This document shows, piece after piece, positions 25,714-32,288 of a stretch of DNA of 64,000 nucleotides. The notes beneath the pieces were generated by a model. It was not told the DNA's origin and searched no databases. It saw only the letters and a list, made by a program, of their open reading frames with translations. This stretch comes from Limisphaera sp049537155 (GTDB lineage Bacteria > Verrucomicrobiota > Verrucomicrobiia > Limisphaerales > Limisphaeraceae). The first letter of the stretch is position 1. Every line of letters starts with the position of its first letter. The translations under genes and the position numbers were made by a program. Where the stretch lies: positions 62,001-126,000 of the forward strand of contig NZ_JBMVQZ010000010.1 of NCBI RefSeq assembly GCF_049537155.1, read 5' to 3'.

Positions 25714-27318
25714 ATGGCGGACATTGTCCTGGCCGCGCTCAACGCCAAGTACATTCACCCGGCCTTCGGTCTGCGCTATCTGAAGGCCAACCTGGGGGAT
25801 TTGCGCGACCGCACCGTCCTGCTGGAGTTCGACCTGAACCGCCGGCCCGTGGACATCGTGGAGGCCATCCTCGAACACCGGCCCCGCATCGTCGGCATCG
25901 GCGTCTACATCTGGAACGCCACCCTGGCCACCGAGGTCGTTCAACTCCTCAAAACCCTCCGGCCCGCCCTCAAAGTGGTCCTCGGCGGGCCCGAGGTGAG
26001 CTACGAAACCGAACAACAACCCATCGCCCAATGCGCCGACCACGTCATTTGTGGTGAAGCCGATCTGGCCTTTCCTCGGCTCGCCCGCCACCTGCTCGAG
26101 GGCCAATCCCCACCGCACGTCCTGTCCGCGCCCCTGCCCGCCCTTCACGAGGTCGCCCTCCCCTACGAGGAATACACCGACGAGGACCTGACCCATCGCA
26201 TCCTCTACGTCGAGGCGTCCCGCGGCTGCCCGTTCTCCTGTGAATTCTGCCTTTCCTCCCTCGACATCCCGGTGCGGACCTTCCCCCTCCAACCCTTCCT
26301 GGCGGCCCTGCAGCGGCTCATGGACCGCGGCGCCCGCCACTTCAAATTCGTCGACCGCACATTCAACCTGAACCTCGCCGTCGCCCGCGCCATTCTGGAG
26401 TTCCTCCTCCATCGTCACCGCGAGGGACGCTTCTATCACTTCGAAATGATCCCCGACCGGCTCCCCCATGAACTGCGCGAAATCATCCGGCAGTTTCCAC
26501 CCGGCACCCTGCAGTTCGAAGTCGGCATCCAGACGTTCAACCCCGAGGTGGCCGCCCGCATCTCGCGCCGCCAGAATTACGCGCGCCTCGAAGAAAACCT
26601 CCACTGGCTGCGCGAACACACCGGCGTGCACATCCACGCCGACCTCATCGCCGGCCTGCCGGGCGAATCGGTCGAGAGTTTCGCCGCAGGGTTTGATCGC
26701 CTCGTCGCCCTCCGCCCTCACGAAATCCAGTTCGGCATCCTCAAACGCCTCCGCGGCACCCCCATCGTCCGACACGACGCCGAATGGGGCATGATCTACA
26801 ACCCGCTCCCCCCGTACGAAATCTTGGAGAACCGTCTGATCGACTTCCCCACCATGCAGCGACTCCGGCGGTTCTCACGCTACTGGGACCTGGTCGCCAA
26901 CAGCGGTCATTTCCTCGAAACCGCCCCTCTGCTCTGGGCCCCCAACCGATCGCCCTTCTATTCGTTCCTGGAGTGGAGCGACTGGCTCTTCGCCCGCGCC
27001 CGACGCACCGACGCCATCGCCCTGCCGCGACTGGCCGAGTGGCTTTTCGAATACCTCACCCGGGTCCGGACCCACGACCCACACGAGGTGGCCGCCACGC
27101 TGGCCCGCGACTTCGCCCGCGGCGGCCATCGCGATCTGCCACCCTCGATTCGTGCCTACGTCTGCGGCCCCTCCCCCGCAGCCGCCGCACCCGGCACGGC
27201 CCCACCCAACACCCGCCGCCAGGCACTGCACAGCAGCCGCGCCCGATCCCACTCCCCAGCCTCACCGGCCCGGACAACCGTCTCCGAGCCGGGCACAGAC
27301 AAAGGAGACCATGCCTGA
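25714..27318 (+). CDS. B12-binding-domain radical SAM protein with DUF4080-like C-terminus
   Basis: The protein has 534 residues. Residues 1-140 form a Rossmann-type B12-binding domain (IVGIGVYIWNATLATEVVQL; VLGGPEVSYE). The radical SAM core starts at residue 165; Cys172, Cys176 and Cys179 in the pattern CxxxCxxC bind the 4Fe-4S cluster. The C-terminal 200 residues include FSRYWDLVANSGHF, as in the DUF4080 proteins of this class. The last 60 residues are Pro/Ala/Arg/Ser-rich and look disordered. The reaction is unknown; relatives methylate or rearrange unactivated carbons. Alone on its strand, next to tRNA-Arg. Confidence 0.85.
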   Translation: MADIVLAALNAKYIHPAFGLRYLKANLGDLRDRTVLLEFDLNRRPVDIVEAILEHRPRIVGIGVYIWNATLATEVVQLLKTLRPALKVVLGGPEVSYETEQQPIAQCADHVICGEADLAFPRLARHLLEGQSPPHVLSAPLPALHEVALPYEEYTDEDLTHRILYVEASRGCPFSCEFCLSSLDIPVRTFPLQPFLAALQRLMDRGARHFKFVDRTFNLNLAVARAILEFLLHRHREGRFYHFEMIPDRLPHELREIIRQFPPGTLQFEVGIQTFNPEVAARISRRQNYARLEENLHWLREHTGVHIHADLIAGLPGESVESFAAGFDRLVALRPHEIQFGILKRLRGTPIVRHDAEWGMIYNPLPPYEILENRLIDFPTMQRLRRFSRYWDLVANSGHFLETAPLLWAPNRSPFYSFLEWSDWLFARARRTDAIALPRLAEWLFEYLTRVRTHDPHEVAATLARDFARGGHRDLPPSIRAYVCGPSPAAAAPGTAPPNTRRQALHSSRARSHSPASPARTTVSEPGTDKGDHA

Positions 27319-27550
27319 TGGCCCGCCGCGCCGGCGCCCCCACTGCTAACGACCGCGAAAACACACCTTGCCGAACCCGCCCCAATGACGATAGTGAAGA
27401 CGGGTGCCGGGCGGTTCGGTCCCACCTGCGGCCCCGGCAAGCGGCCGTTGACCGGACACGACCGGACAGACACCGATCGGGCCCCGCCCGGCGGATGGTC
27501 CCCGCCCGGGCAGGCCGCCGACAACGACCGGCCCCAAGGGCCAACAAGGT

Positions 27551-27627
27551 GCGCCCGTAGCTCAGCTGGATAGAGCATCTGCCTTCTAAGCAGGTGGTCG
27601 CAGGTTCGAATCCTGCCGGGCGCGCCA
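27551..27627 (+). tRNA. tRNA-Arg (anticodon TCT)
   Basis: The 77-base cloverleaf has a 7-bp acceptor stem (GCGCCCG with CGGGCGC), D arm, anticodon loop CTTCTAA with anticodon TCT at 27585-27587, TTCGAAT T loop and an encoded CCA at 27625-27627. It decodes AGA. It is followed directly by the foreign-looking island, and tRNA-Arg genes are frequent integration sites. Confidence 0.97.
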
Positions 27628-27697
27628 TTCTTCTGCCCCCGGCCGGATCCGGCACCACCCGCCCTCCGGCAGATGCTCCGTCCCGCCCCGTGCGCGG

Positions 27698-27904
27698 TCA
27701 CGGAACCGGAGCATTCACGAGTTCCCGCAGTTGCTGCAGCCGCTCGGGAGCCTGACGCTCCAGCCAGGTCCGGCCGAATTCGCGGATCAACGCGTTCACG
27801 AATTCGTTCGGCGAGATGCCGAGCTTCTGCGCATACTCAACCCGCTCCTTCATGGTACCCGTGACCCGCAGGTAGATGGTTTTGCTCTTCGTCCTGCTTC
27901 CCAT
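27698..27904 (-). CDS. Small ribbon-helix-helix (RHH) DNA-binding protein, putative repressor
   Basis: The protein has 68 residues. A basic beta-strand (SKTIYLRVTG) is followed by two helices (KERVEYAQKLG and SPNEFVNALIREFG), the layout of CopG/Arc-type ribbon-helix-helix proteins. GGAGG 5 bases before the ATG at 27904 fixes the start. It is divergent from the HTH gene at 28005. Between them lie two perfect -35 boxes and three GCACAGA half-sites, which suggests it represses the rightward genes, its own gene, or both. It could also be the antitoxin of a lost pair, but no toxin is adjacent. Confidence 0.65.
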   Translation of the reverse strand: MGSRTKSKTIYLRVTGTMKERVEYAQKLGISPNEFVNALIREFGRTWLERQAPERLQQLRELVNAPVP

Positions 27905-27951
27905 AGGTACCTCCAGTGCGGTTGATTGGACGTTAAGCGCACTGACCACAT

Positions 27952-28003
27952 TTGACAAGAAAGGGCTTGACAAATAGTAGCACAGATGCACAGACTCTGT
28001 GCA
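27952..28003 (+). promoter_or_regulatory. Tandem promoters overlapping a three-half-site operator
   Basis: Two perfect TTGACA boxes lie 15 bases apart (27952-27957 and 27967-27972). Downstream are GCACAGA at 27980-27986 and again at 27988-27994, and the inverted TCTGTGC at 27996-28002. The second and third copies form a perfect 17-base palindrome (27987-28003) with an 8-bp arm on each side of one central base. The palindrome covers the expected -10 region and ends one base before the ATG at 28005, so a bound repressor would block rightward transcription. Confidence 0.6.
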
Positions 28004-28004
28004 G

Positions 28005-28256
28005 ATGAAATGGATCAGCTACCGAGATCTGGCGGAGAGGCTGGCTGAGGCCGGGCTCCCGGCTTCAGCGCGCACGTTGCGCCGTTGGGTGAAGCGGCAC
28101 CGGATCCCGGTGGTGAGGGTAAACCATCGGGTCGTCCGGATCCACGGGCCCACCGTGAACCGCGTGATCAGGTCACTGCTATTGCTGGATGACCTCGCGA
28201 GGCGGTTGCGCAGACTGGAGCGGAGGACGGCCGCAAGCAGGAGGAATGTCACATGA
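28005..28256 (+). CDS. Small HTH/excisionase-like DNA-binding protein
   Basis: This is an 83-residue basic protein. The N-terminal half, SYRDLAERLAEAG then SARTLRRWVKRHRIPVVRVN, looks like an excisionase/MerR-type winged helix-turn-helix: a helix, a turn with an alanine, a recognition helix and a short wing. The C-terminal half is Arg/Leu-rich and helical. It is the first gene behind the island operator, and its stop overlaps the next start (ATGA). It may be an early regulator or directionality factor; no integrase partner is seen. Confidence 0.55.
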   Translation: MKWISYRDLAERLAEAGLPASARTLRRWVKRHRIPVVRVNHRVVRIHGPTVNRVIRSLLLLDDLARRLRRLERRTAASRRNVT

Positions 28257-28462
28257 TCATCAAATGGATCGTCCAAGTGGAGTCCGCTCCAGGGACCCGT
28301 TGGTGGGCGGGCCCCGATGATCTGGCTCGCATGATCCAAGGCAAGGTGGAGGCGCTGGCCATGAAATGGTCGGAGGGGCCAGTCCCATCGGTCACCGTGG
28401 TCCGCGAGGAGGTGCGGGATGACACAGCTGAAGCGATGGGAGTTGTACGAGTTCATCCGTGA
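28253..28462 (+). CDS. Hypothetical small island protein
   Basis: This 69-residue protein has no recognisable domain. It has a hydrophobic/aromatic start (IIKWIVQVESAPGTRWW) and a later beta-like segment (SVTVVREEV). AGGAGG at 28239-28244, 8 bases before the ATG, is an excellent ribosome site. It overlaps the upstream gene by 4 bases and the next one by 44 bases in another frame. Confidence 0.5.
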   Translation: MIIKWIVQVESAPGTRWWAGPDDLARMIQGKVEALAMKWSEGPVPSVTVVREEVRDDTAEAMGVVRVHP

Positions 28463-28622
28463 CTGCCTGGAAGCGGACACGGCATTGCACAACGCCAAGC
28501 GGTGGTGTGATGAGCACCATCGCTTGACGTTGGCGATGGAGCTTGCCGAGGCTCGTGAACTGCTGGCGGCAGCGCAGTGCCGGGTGGCCGAGGTGCTGGA
28601 GCGGGTGGTCCATGAGCGCTGA
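28419..28622 (+). CDS. Hypothetical small helical island protein
   Basis: The 67-residue protein is likely two or three amphipathic helices (LKRWELYEFIRDCLEAD and MELAEARELLAAAQCRVAEV). AGGAGG at 28407-28412, 6 bases before the ATG, fixes the start although it lies inside the previous gene. It overlaps the following HTH gene by 11 bases. Function unknown. Confidence 0.5.
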   Translation: MTQLKRWELYEFIRDCLEADTALHNAKRWCDEHHRLTLAMELAEARELLAAAQCRVAEVLERVVHER

Positions 28623-28845
28623 AGGGAAGGTGAAACGTGCTGCGGAGGCGCTGGCGCGGCTGCCTCTGCTCCACACCCAGGACCTCATGGACATCCTGGG
28701 TGTGCATGAACGTACCATCTACAGGTGGCGGCAGGAGGGGGTCTTGCCGCCACCTGTCTATGTGGGGAGCACGCCGTATTGGCGGCCCGAGGAGTTTTTG
28801 AGGTGGTTGTGGGGTGGGGGTGCCGATCGGCGCCGCAAGGGCTGA
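28612..28845 (+). CDS. AlpA/HTH_17-type DNA-binding protein
   Basis: This 77-residue protein contains LLHTQDLMDILGVHERTIYR and then WRQEGVLPPPVYVGS, ending YWRPEEFLRWLWG, which is the standard AlpA/helix-turn-helix_17 pattern of prophage and satellite regulators. The start at 28612 has GGAGCGG about 10 bases upstream and overlaps the preceding gene. It carries a long perfect inverted repeat in its coding sequence (28721-28757). It likely controls the following replication gene or excision. Confidence 0.7.
   Translation: MSAEGKVKRAAEALARLPLLHTQDLMDILGVHERTIYRWRQEGVLPPPVYVGSTPYWRPEEFLRWLWGGGADRRRKG
28721..28757. repeat. Perfect 13-bp inverted repeat inside the HTH gene
   Basis: ACAGGTGGCGGCA (28721-28733) is matched exactly by TGCCGCCACCTGT (28745-28757) with an 11-base loop. 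It encodes part of the recognition helix and wing of the AlpA-like protein, yet forms the longest perfect stem I noticed in the window. It could be a protein-binding site, an mRNA hairpin or chance. Confidence 0.7.
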
Positions 28846-28897
28846 ATGGCCGAGGCCTCCGTCGCGGCCGCGCCGTTGATTTGCAACGGGTTGCACG

Positions 28898-30445
28898 ATG
28901 GCTCATAAGGGTACACACCGTTTCGTTCCGCAGTTGCCTCAACCTCACTCTCCTGAAGCAGAGCGCGGCTTGTTGGGGGCCGCCATGCTGTGTCCGGATG
29001 TGCTGAGGCAGGCAAAGGTGCCGGTCGAGGCCTTCTACGACACGCGGCATGCGACCCTCTGGCAGGTCCTCCGCCAGATGCATGAGGCTGGGGAGGTGAT
29101 TGACAGTGTGACCCTGGTCGAGCGGCTCCGCAGGGCACGGCTGCTGCGCCAGGCCGGCGACATGGCCTACGTGGCCAGCCTGCCCGATCATTGCCCATCA
29201 CCGGCCAATGCGCCGCATTACGCGGCCGTGATACGCGAGAGGTACGCCCAACGGCTGCTGGCACGGACGTGCGTGGAGGCGCTGGAATCGCTGCGGAACG
29301 GGTCGGCCAACAGTGTATGGAGCGCCCTGCGTGGCGCGCTGGACAGCCTGGAGGGATGGCGTGCCAGGCAAGGCGAGGATCCGGCGCGGATGTACGCGCC
29401 GGGTGAGCTGGCCAGCCTGGAGATTCCTCCGGACATGTGGCTGGTGGGGGACGGGGAGATCGTACGCGGGGAGCTGGCCGTGATGGCTGGTCCTGGCAGC
29501 GTGGGGAAGAGCCTGGCAGCGGTCATGTTGGCCGTGTGTGGTGCGCGCGGGGACGGCCGGTGGATGGGGCGGCTGATCCGGCGGAGGTTCAAGACGATGA
29601 TCATCCAGGCCGAAAACGGCGCCGTCAGGCTGAAGCATGAATTTGCGGCCATCCGGCGCAACCATCCGGAGTTGGAGTTGGACGATTGGATCCGGATCAG
29701 CGACCCACCGGAGGGAGGGATCCCCTTCCACCGGGCCGCGTTTCGGTCGTGGGTGCGGGACCAGGTGCATGCCTGGCAGCCTGACCTGGTGGTGCTTGAC
29801 CCATGGTCACAGATAGCGGTGGAGGACGCGTCCAAGGATGTCGTGGACAAGCTGGTGGAGATCCGGAGCTGCTTCCCAGCCGATCGCCCGCCAGCGTTGC
29901 TGATCGTCGCCCACACCAAGAAGCCCCGGCCGGAGGACGTGCATCGGGGCCGGAGCCTGGTGTACCTGGTCTCGGGCACCATCGCCCTCACCAACTGCGC
30001 CCGGTGCGTGTACATGCTGCTGCCCTGGTCGGATGACCCTGGGGATGACCGGGTCTACTTCGCCTGCCCGAAGCTCAACAACGCCGAGATGTACCCTCCG
30101 AGTGTCTGGCGGAGGCGGTTCGGGACCTTCTGGGTGCCGGATCCGGAGACGGATCCACGTGATTGGGGCCAATCAGACGAGAACTCCCGTGAGGCGATCA
30201 CGTTGGAGGACCTCGAGGAGGCATTCGGTGAGGATGCGGAGCTGCGCTCCGGAGAGCTGGTGAAGCGACTCCGCAAGGTCTCCGGAGCTGCTGAGTCCAC
30301 CTGCTGGCGGGCGATAGGCGAGGACGGATACCTCCGCCACCGGCTGCTCCGGACCGCTCATGGCCGGCTGCGACTCCGGGATCCGCGAGAACAAGGCCCT
30401 CAGACGGCTCCAGGAGCGGCCGATGGCGGCCGGCGAAGGGTATGA
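28898..30445 (+). CDS. DnaB-N domain plus RepA-like AAA ATPase
   Basis: The protein has 515 residues. Residues 15-115 are a DnaB N-terminal helical domain (SPEAERGLLGAAMLCPDVL; VTLVERLRRARLL). A RecA-type ATPase of the RepA/AAA_25 kind follows: Walker A GPGSVGKS at residues 198-205, and a Walker-B-like strand LVVLDPW. IVAHTKKPRPEDVHRGRS resembles the family's sensor region. The C-terminal 110 residues include a winged-helix-like part (RSGELVKRLRKVSG). It fits a plasmid or satellite replication helicase. It is the largest gene of the island, and no primase, origin or nickase is visible nearby. Confidence 0.8.
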   Translation: MAHKGTHRFVPQLPQPHSPEAERGLLGAAMLCPDVLRQAKVPVEAFYDTRHATLWQVLRQMHEAGEVIDSVTLVERLRRARLLRQAGDMAYVASLPDHCPSPANAPHYAAVIRERYAQRLLARTCVEALESLRNGSANSVWSALRGALDSLEGWRARQGEDPARMYAPGELASLEIPPDMWLVGDGEIVRGELAVMAGPGSVGKSLAAVMLAVCGARGDGRWMGRLIRRRFKTMIIQAENGAVRLKHEFAAIRRNHPELELDDWIRISDPPEGGIPFHRAAFRSWVRDQVHAWQPDLVVLDPWSQIAVEDASKDVVDKLVEIRSCFPADRPPALLIVAHTKKPRPEDVHRGRSLVYLVSGTIALTNCARCVYMLLPWSDDPGDDRVYFACPKLNNAEMYPPSVWRRRFGTFWVPDPETDPRDWGQSDENSREAITLEDLEEAFGEDAELRSGELVKRLRKVSGAAESTCWRAIGEDGYLRHRLLRTAHGRLRLRDPREQGPQTAPGAADGGRRRV

Positions 30446-30507
30446 GTGCGGCCGGGTACAAAAACGCCTCCCAGGGCCGAATGCGCCGCAAGAATGGCCA
30501 AATGGCC

Positions 30508-30571
30508 CTTGGGAGGCCCAAGAACAGGGTGGAGTAACCTAGTCGGGAATGGGCAACGCGCCTGGCGCGTT
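30508..30571. repeat. Hairpin and 17-base palindrome upstream of the antitoxin gene
   Basis: CTTGGG (30508-30513) pairs with CCCAAG (30517-30522) around a 3-base loop. Further on, AACGCGCC (30555-30562) and GGCGCGTT (30564-30571) form a perfect palindrome around one T. The first may end the replication gene's transcript; the second sits 19 bases before the antitoxin start and could be its autoregulation site. Confidence 0.4.
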
Positions 30572-30589
30572 CGGAGTTCGGGTCTGGAG

Positions 30590-30850
30590 ATGGCAGTTGA
30601 AAGGCCGCACCCGGCAGACGAAAATGTCGGCGTGAAAAGGATGAGTAGGCGCGAAGCGCTCCGGAAACCGAGTCTGCTCACCGGGCTGAAGCCTGGCGAG
30701 AAAGTGACGTTGGCCGGCAGGGAGGGCGACCTGGTAGTGGAACGGCCGAAACTGGAACGTTTGACGCCTGAGGAGCTGGAACGCTGCGTGCAAGAACTCA
30801 CCAAGGACTGGCCGGTCACCGATGCCCTGGAGCTGCTTGACCGCCGATGA
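30590..30850 (+). CDS. Putative antitoxin of a VapBC-type pair
   Basis: This 86-residue protein is encoded directly upstream of a PIN-domain gene and overlaps it by 4 bases (ATGA), the usual toxin-antitoxin layout. The core LLTGLKPGEKVTLAGREGDLVVERPKL (in part) looks like a small beta-rich DNA-binding region, and the C-terminus TPEELERCVQELTKDW is helical and acidic, as toxin-binding tails are. I chose the ATG at 30590, which has GGAG just before it; GTG at 30632 or ATG at 30641 are alternatives. The family assignment rests mainly on context. Confidence 0.5.
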   Translation: MAVERPHPADENVGVKRMSRREALRKPSLLTGLKPGEKVTLAGREGDLVVERPKLERLTPEELERCVQELTKDWPVTDALELLDRR

Positions 30851-31200
30851 CGATCTACAGCGACAGTTCGGTGCTGGTCAGCCTGTTGTGCGCGCGGGAT
30901 GTGGGGCATCCGGCGTCCCGCAACTTCTACGCCGCGCATTACCAGCACGACTGGATCTGCTGGGATTGGCCGAAGTTCGAGGTCCGCAACGCGATCCGCA
31001 AGGTGGACCGGGCCGAGTCTCACCTGCTCATCAAGCAGGCGGCTCCCCGAAGGACCCTGCAGAACGATCACCACCAGGCCGCACACCACCAACAGCACGG
31101 CCAGAAACAGCCAGAGGGCGGTCCAATCCGGGATGTCCTGCAGCGCGCGCCATTCCCTTGCCAGCCGGTAATCGTCACCTGCGCGCCCGCGCCGGCGTGA
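30847..31200 (+). pseudogene. PIN-domain toxin, C-terminally truncated
   Basis: The first 60 residues match the start of a VapC-type PIN ribonuclease: IYSDSSVLVSLLCARD carries the first catalytic Asp, and WPKFEVRNAIRK carries the conserved Glu region. A full PIN domain needs two further acidic residues and about 130 residues. From about residue 62 the sequence turns into a Gln/His/Pro-rich string that is simply the reverse complement of the opposing membrane-protein gene. The toxin is therefore cut off near 31030 and almost surely inactive. Cause: deletion or insertion at the island's right edge. Confidence 0.6.
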
Positions 31201-31224
31201 TGATCGGGAGCGTGGCCTCTTCAT
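31040..31224 (-). pseudogene. Small single-TM membrane protein, 3' end probably disrupted
   Basis: The ATG at 31224 opens a frame with a very basic start (KRPRSRSSRRRGRAG), the segment DDYRLAREWRALQDIPDWTA and one clear membrane helix, ALWLFLAVLLVVCGLVVIVL. After the helix (about 31055) the frame continues without a stop to 30400, but only as the antisense of the toxin-antitoxin genes. I therefore think the real gene ended near here or lost its end at the same junction that cut the PIN gene. The coordinates cover only the believable part. Confidence 0.4.
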
Positions 31225-31361
31225 CTCATCGCCGGCGCACCGTCCTCCGGGCCGTCCCGCGGTCAAGCCCGGTGATCACTCGGAGCCAAGACCGGGCCGT
31301 CCGGGTCGCGGGTCGCTTTTGCCTTTCGTCCCGGCAGGTTCCGACCCTACATTGCGGCGCC

Positions 31362-32288
31362 GTGTCCGACGTGTTTGAGCGACCCATTGATGCTTCGACC
31401 CGGTACTGCGCCGTGTTCGGTTTTCCGGTCCGGCACTCGGCCTCGCCCGCCATGCACAACGCCGGTCTGGCCGCCCTGAAACTGAACTGGCGTTACCTCG
31501 CCTTTCCCGTGCCGCCGGAACAATTGCGCGAAGCCCTCGCCGGCGCGGCGGCCATGCGTTTTGTGGGCGTCAATCTCACAGTACCCCACAAGTTGCTGGC
31601 ACTCGAACTGATGGACCTGCTGGACGATTCGGCCCGCGCCTGGGGCGCCGTCAACACCGTCCGATTCGAAGGGCTCCGCGCCGACGGTTCCTGGCAGCCC
31701 ATCGGCCAGTGGCCGGACCCCGAGGAACCCGTCCGCGTACGGATGCATGGGTTCAACACCGACGCCGACGCACTCGTCCGTGCCTTGGAAGAAGACCTGG
31801 CATGGACACCGCGCAACCGGTCCGTCCTCCTCTTGGGCGCCGGAGGAGCCGGCCGCGTGGCGGCGCTCAAACTGGCGGCCTCGGGAGTGAAACGCTTGTA
31901 CCTGGTGAATCGCACCGCCGACAAGGCACGGGCCGTGGCGGAGGAAATCCACGCGCGTCACCCCGGCTGCGAGGTGGTCCTCGATTACCCTGACGGCCCG
32001 GTGGACCTTTTGCTCAACGCCACCTCGCTGGGGCTGCGGCCCGACGATCCCCTGCCGCTCGATACACGCCGGTTCCCGCTGGAGCGGGCCGGGGCGGTCT
32101 ACGACATGATCTATCGCCCGGCCGAGACACCGCTCTTGCTCGCCGCCCGTTGTGCAGGTCGTCCCACCGCCAACGGCATGGGCATGCTGCTGCACCAGGG
32201 CACCCGCGCCCTGGAAATCTGGAGCGGTCAACCCGCGCCCGTCCCCGTCATGCGCCGGGCCCTGGAACTGCACCTCCATGAGTCTTGA
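31362..32288 (+). CDS. aroE: Shikimate dehydrogenase
   Basis: This 308-residue enzyme reduces 3-dehydroshikimate to shikimate with NADPH in aromatic amino-acid synthesis. The shikimate site is FPVRHSASPAMHNAGL with the catalytic Lys in NLTVPHK, and GFNTDADAL holds the paired Asp. The NADP site is LLLGAGGAGRVAAL with NRT after it, and GMGMLLHQG closes the C-terminus. The start is GTG at 31362, 8 bases after a TACATT -10-like box, so the message may be leaderless. It overlaps the prepilin peptidase gene by 11 bases. Confidence 0.93.
   Translation: MSDVFERPIDASTRYCAVFGFPVRHSASPAMHNAGLAALKLNWRYLAFPVPPEQLREALAGAAAMRFVGVNLTVPHKLLALELMDLLDDSARAWGAVNTVRFEGLRADGSWQPIGQWPDPEEPVRVRMHGFNTDADALVRALEEDLAWTPRNRSVLLLGAGGAGRVAALKLAASGVKRLYLVNRTADKARAVAEEIHARHPGCEVVLDYPDGPVDLLLNATSLGLRPDDPLPLDTRRFPLERAGAVYDMIYRPAETPLLLAARCAGRPTANGMGMLLHQGTRALEIWSGQPAPVPVMRRALELHLHES

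Larger units (their letters stand above)
27628..31040 (+). mobile_element. Putative integrated island next to tRNA-Arg, no integrase
   Basis: The stretch holds a repressor-like gene, three or four very small genes with overlapping ends, an AlpA/HTH_17-type regulator and a DnaB-N/AAA replication-type protein. This order is typical of the regulatory and replication module of phage satellites or small integrated elements. Its genes have strong Shine-Dalgarno sites (AGGAGG) and use more AGG, TTG and GCT codons than the neighbours. No integrase, recombinase, capsid or packaging gene is visible, and I found no convincing att repeat. The right limit is placed where a PIN gene and an opposing membrane-protein gene run into each other. 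Island status is inferred. Confidence 0.5.

Noticed and set aside
27319..27550. Short open frames between the radical SAM gene and tRNA-Arg
   Set aside because: All are Pro/Arg/Gly-rich and read through into the tRNA; no ribosome site or domain supports them.
27642..27653. Palindrome GCCGGATCCGGC after tRNA-Arg as a terminator
   Set aside because: It is only 12 bases with no loop and no T-run; such words are frequent in this GC-rich DNA.
31145..31155. Eleven-base match (GCGCGCCATTC) to the 3' end of tRNA-Arg and its flank as a possible att site
   Set aside because: It is short, GC-rich and lies inside the coding part of the small membrane-protein gene (Glu-Trp-Arg-Ala codons). No longer tRNA copy is present, so chance is likely.
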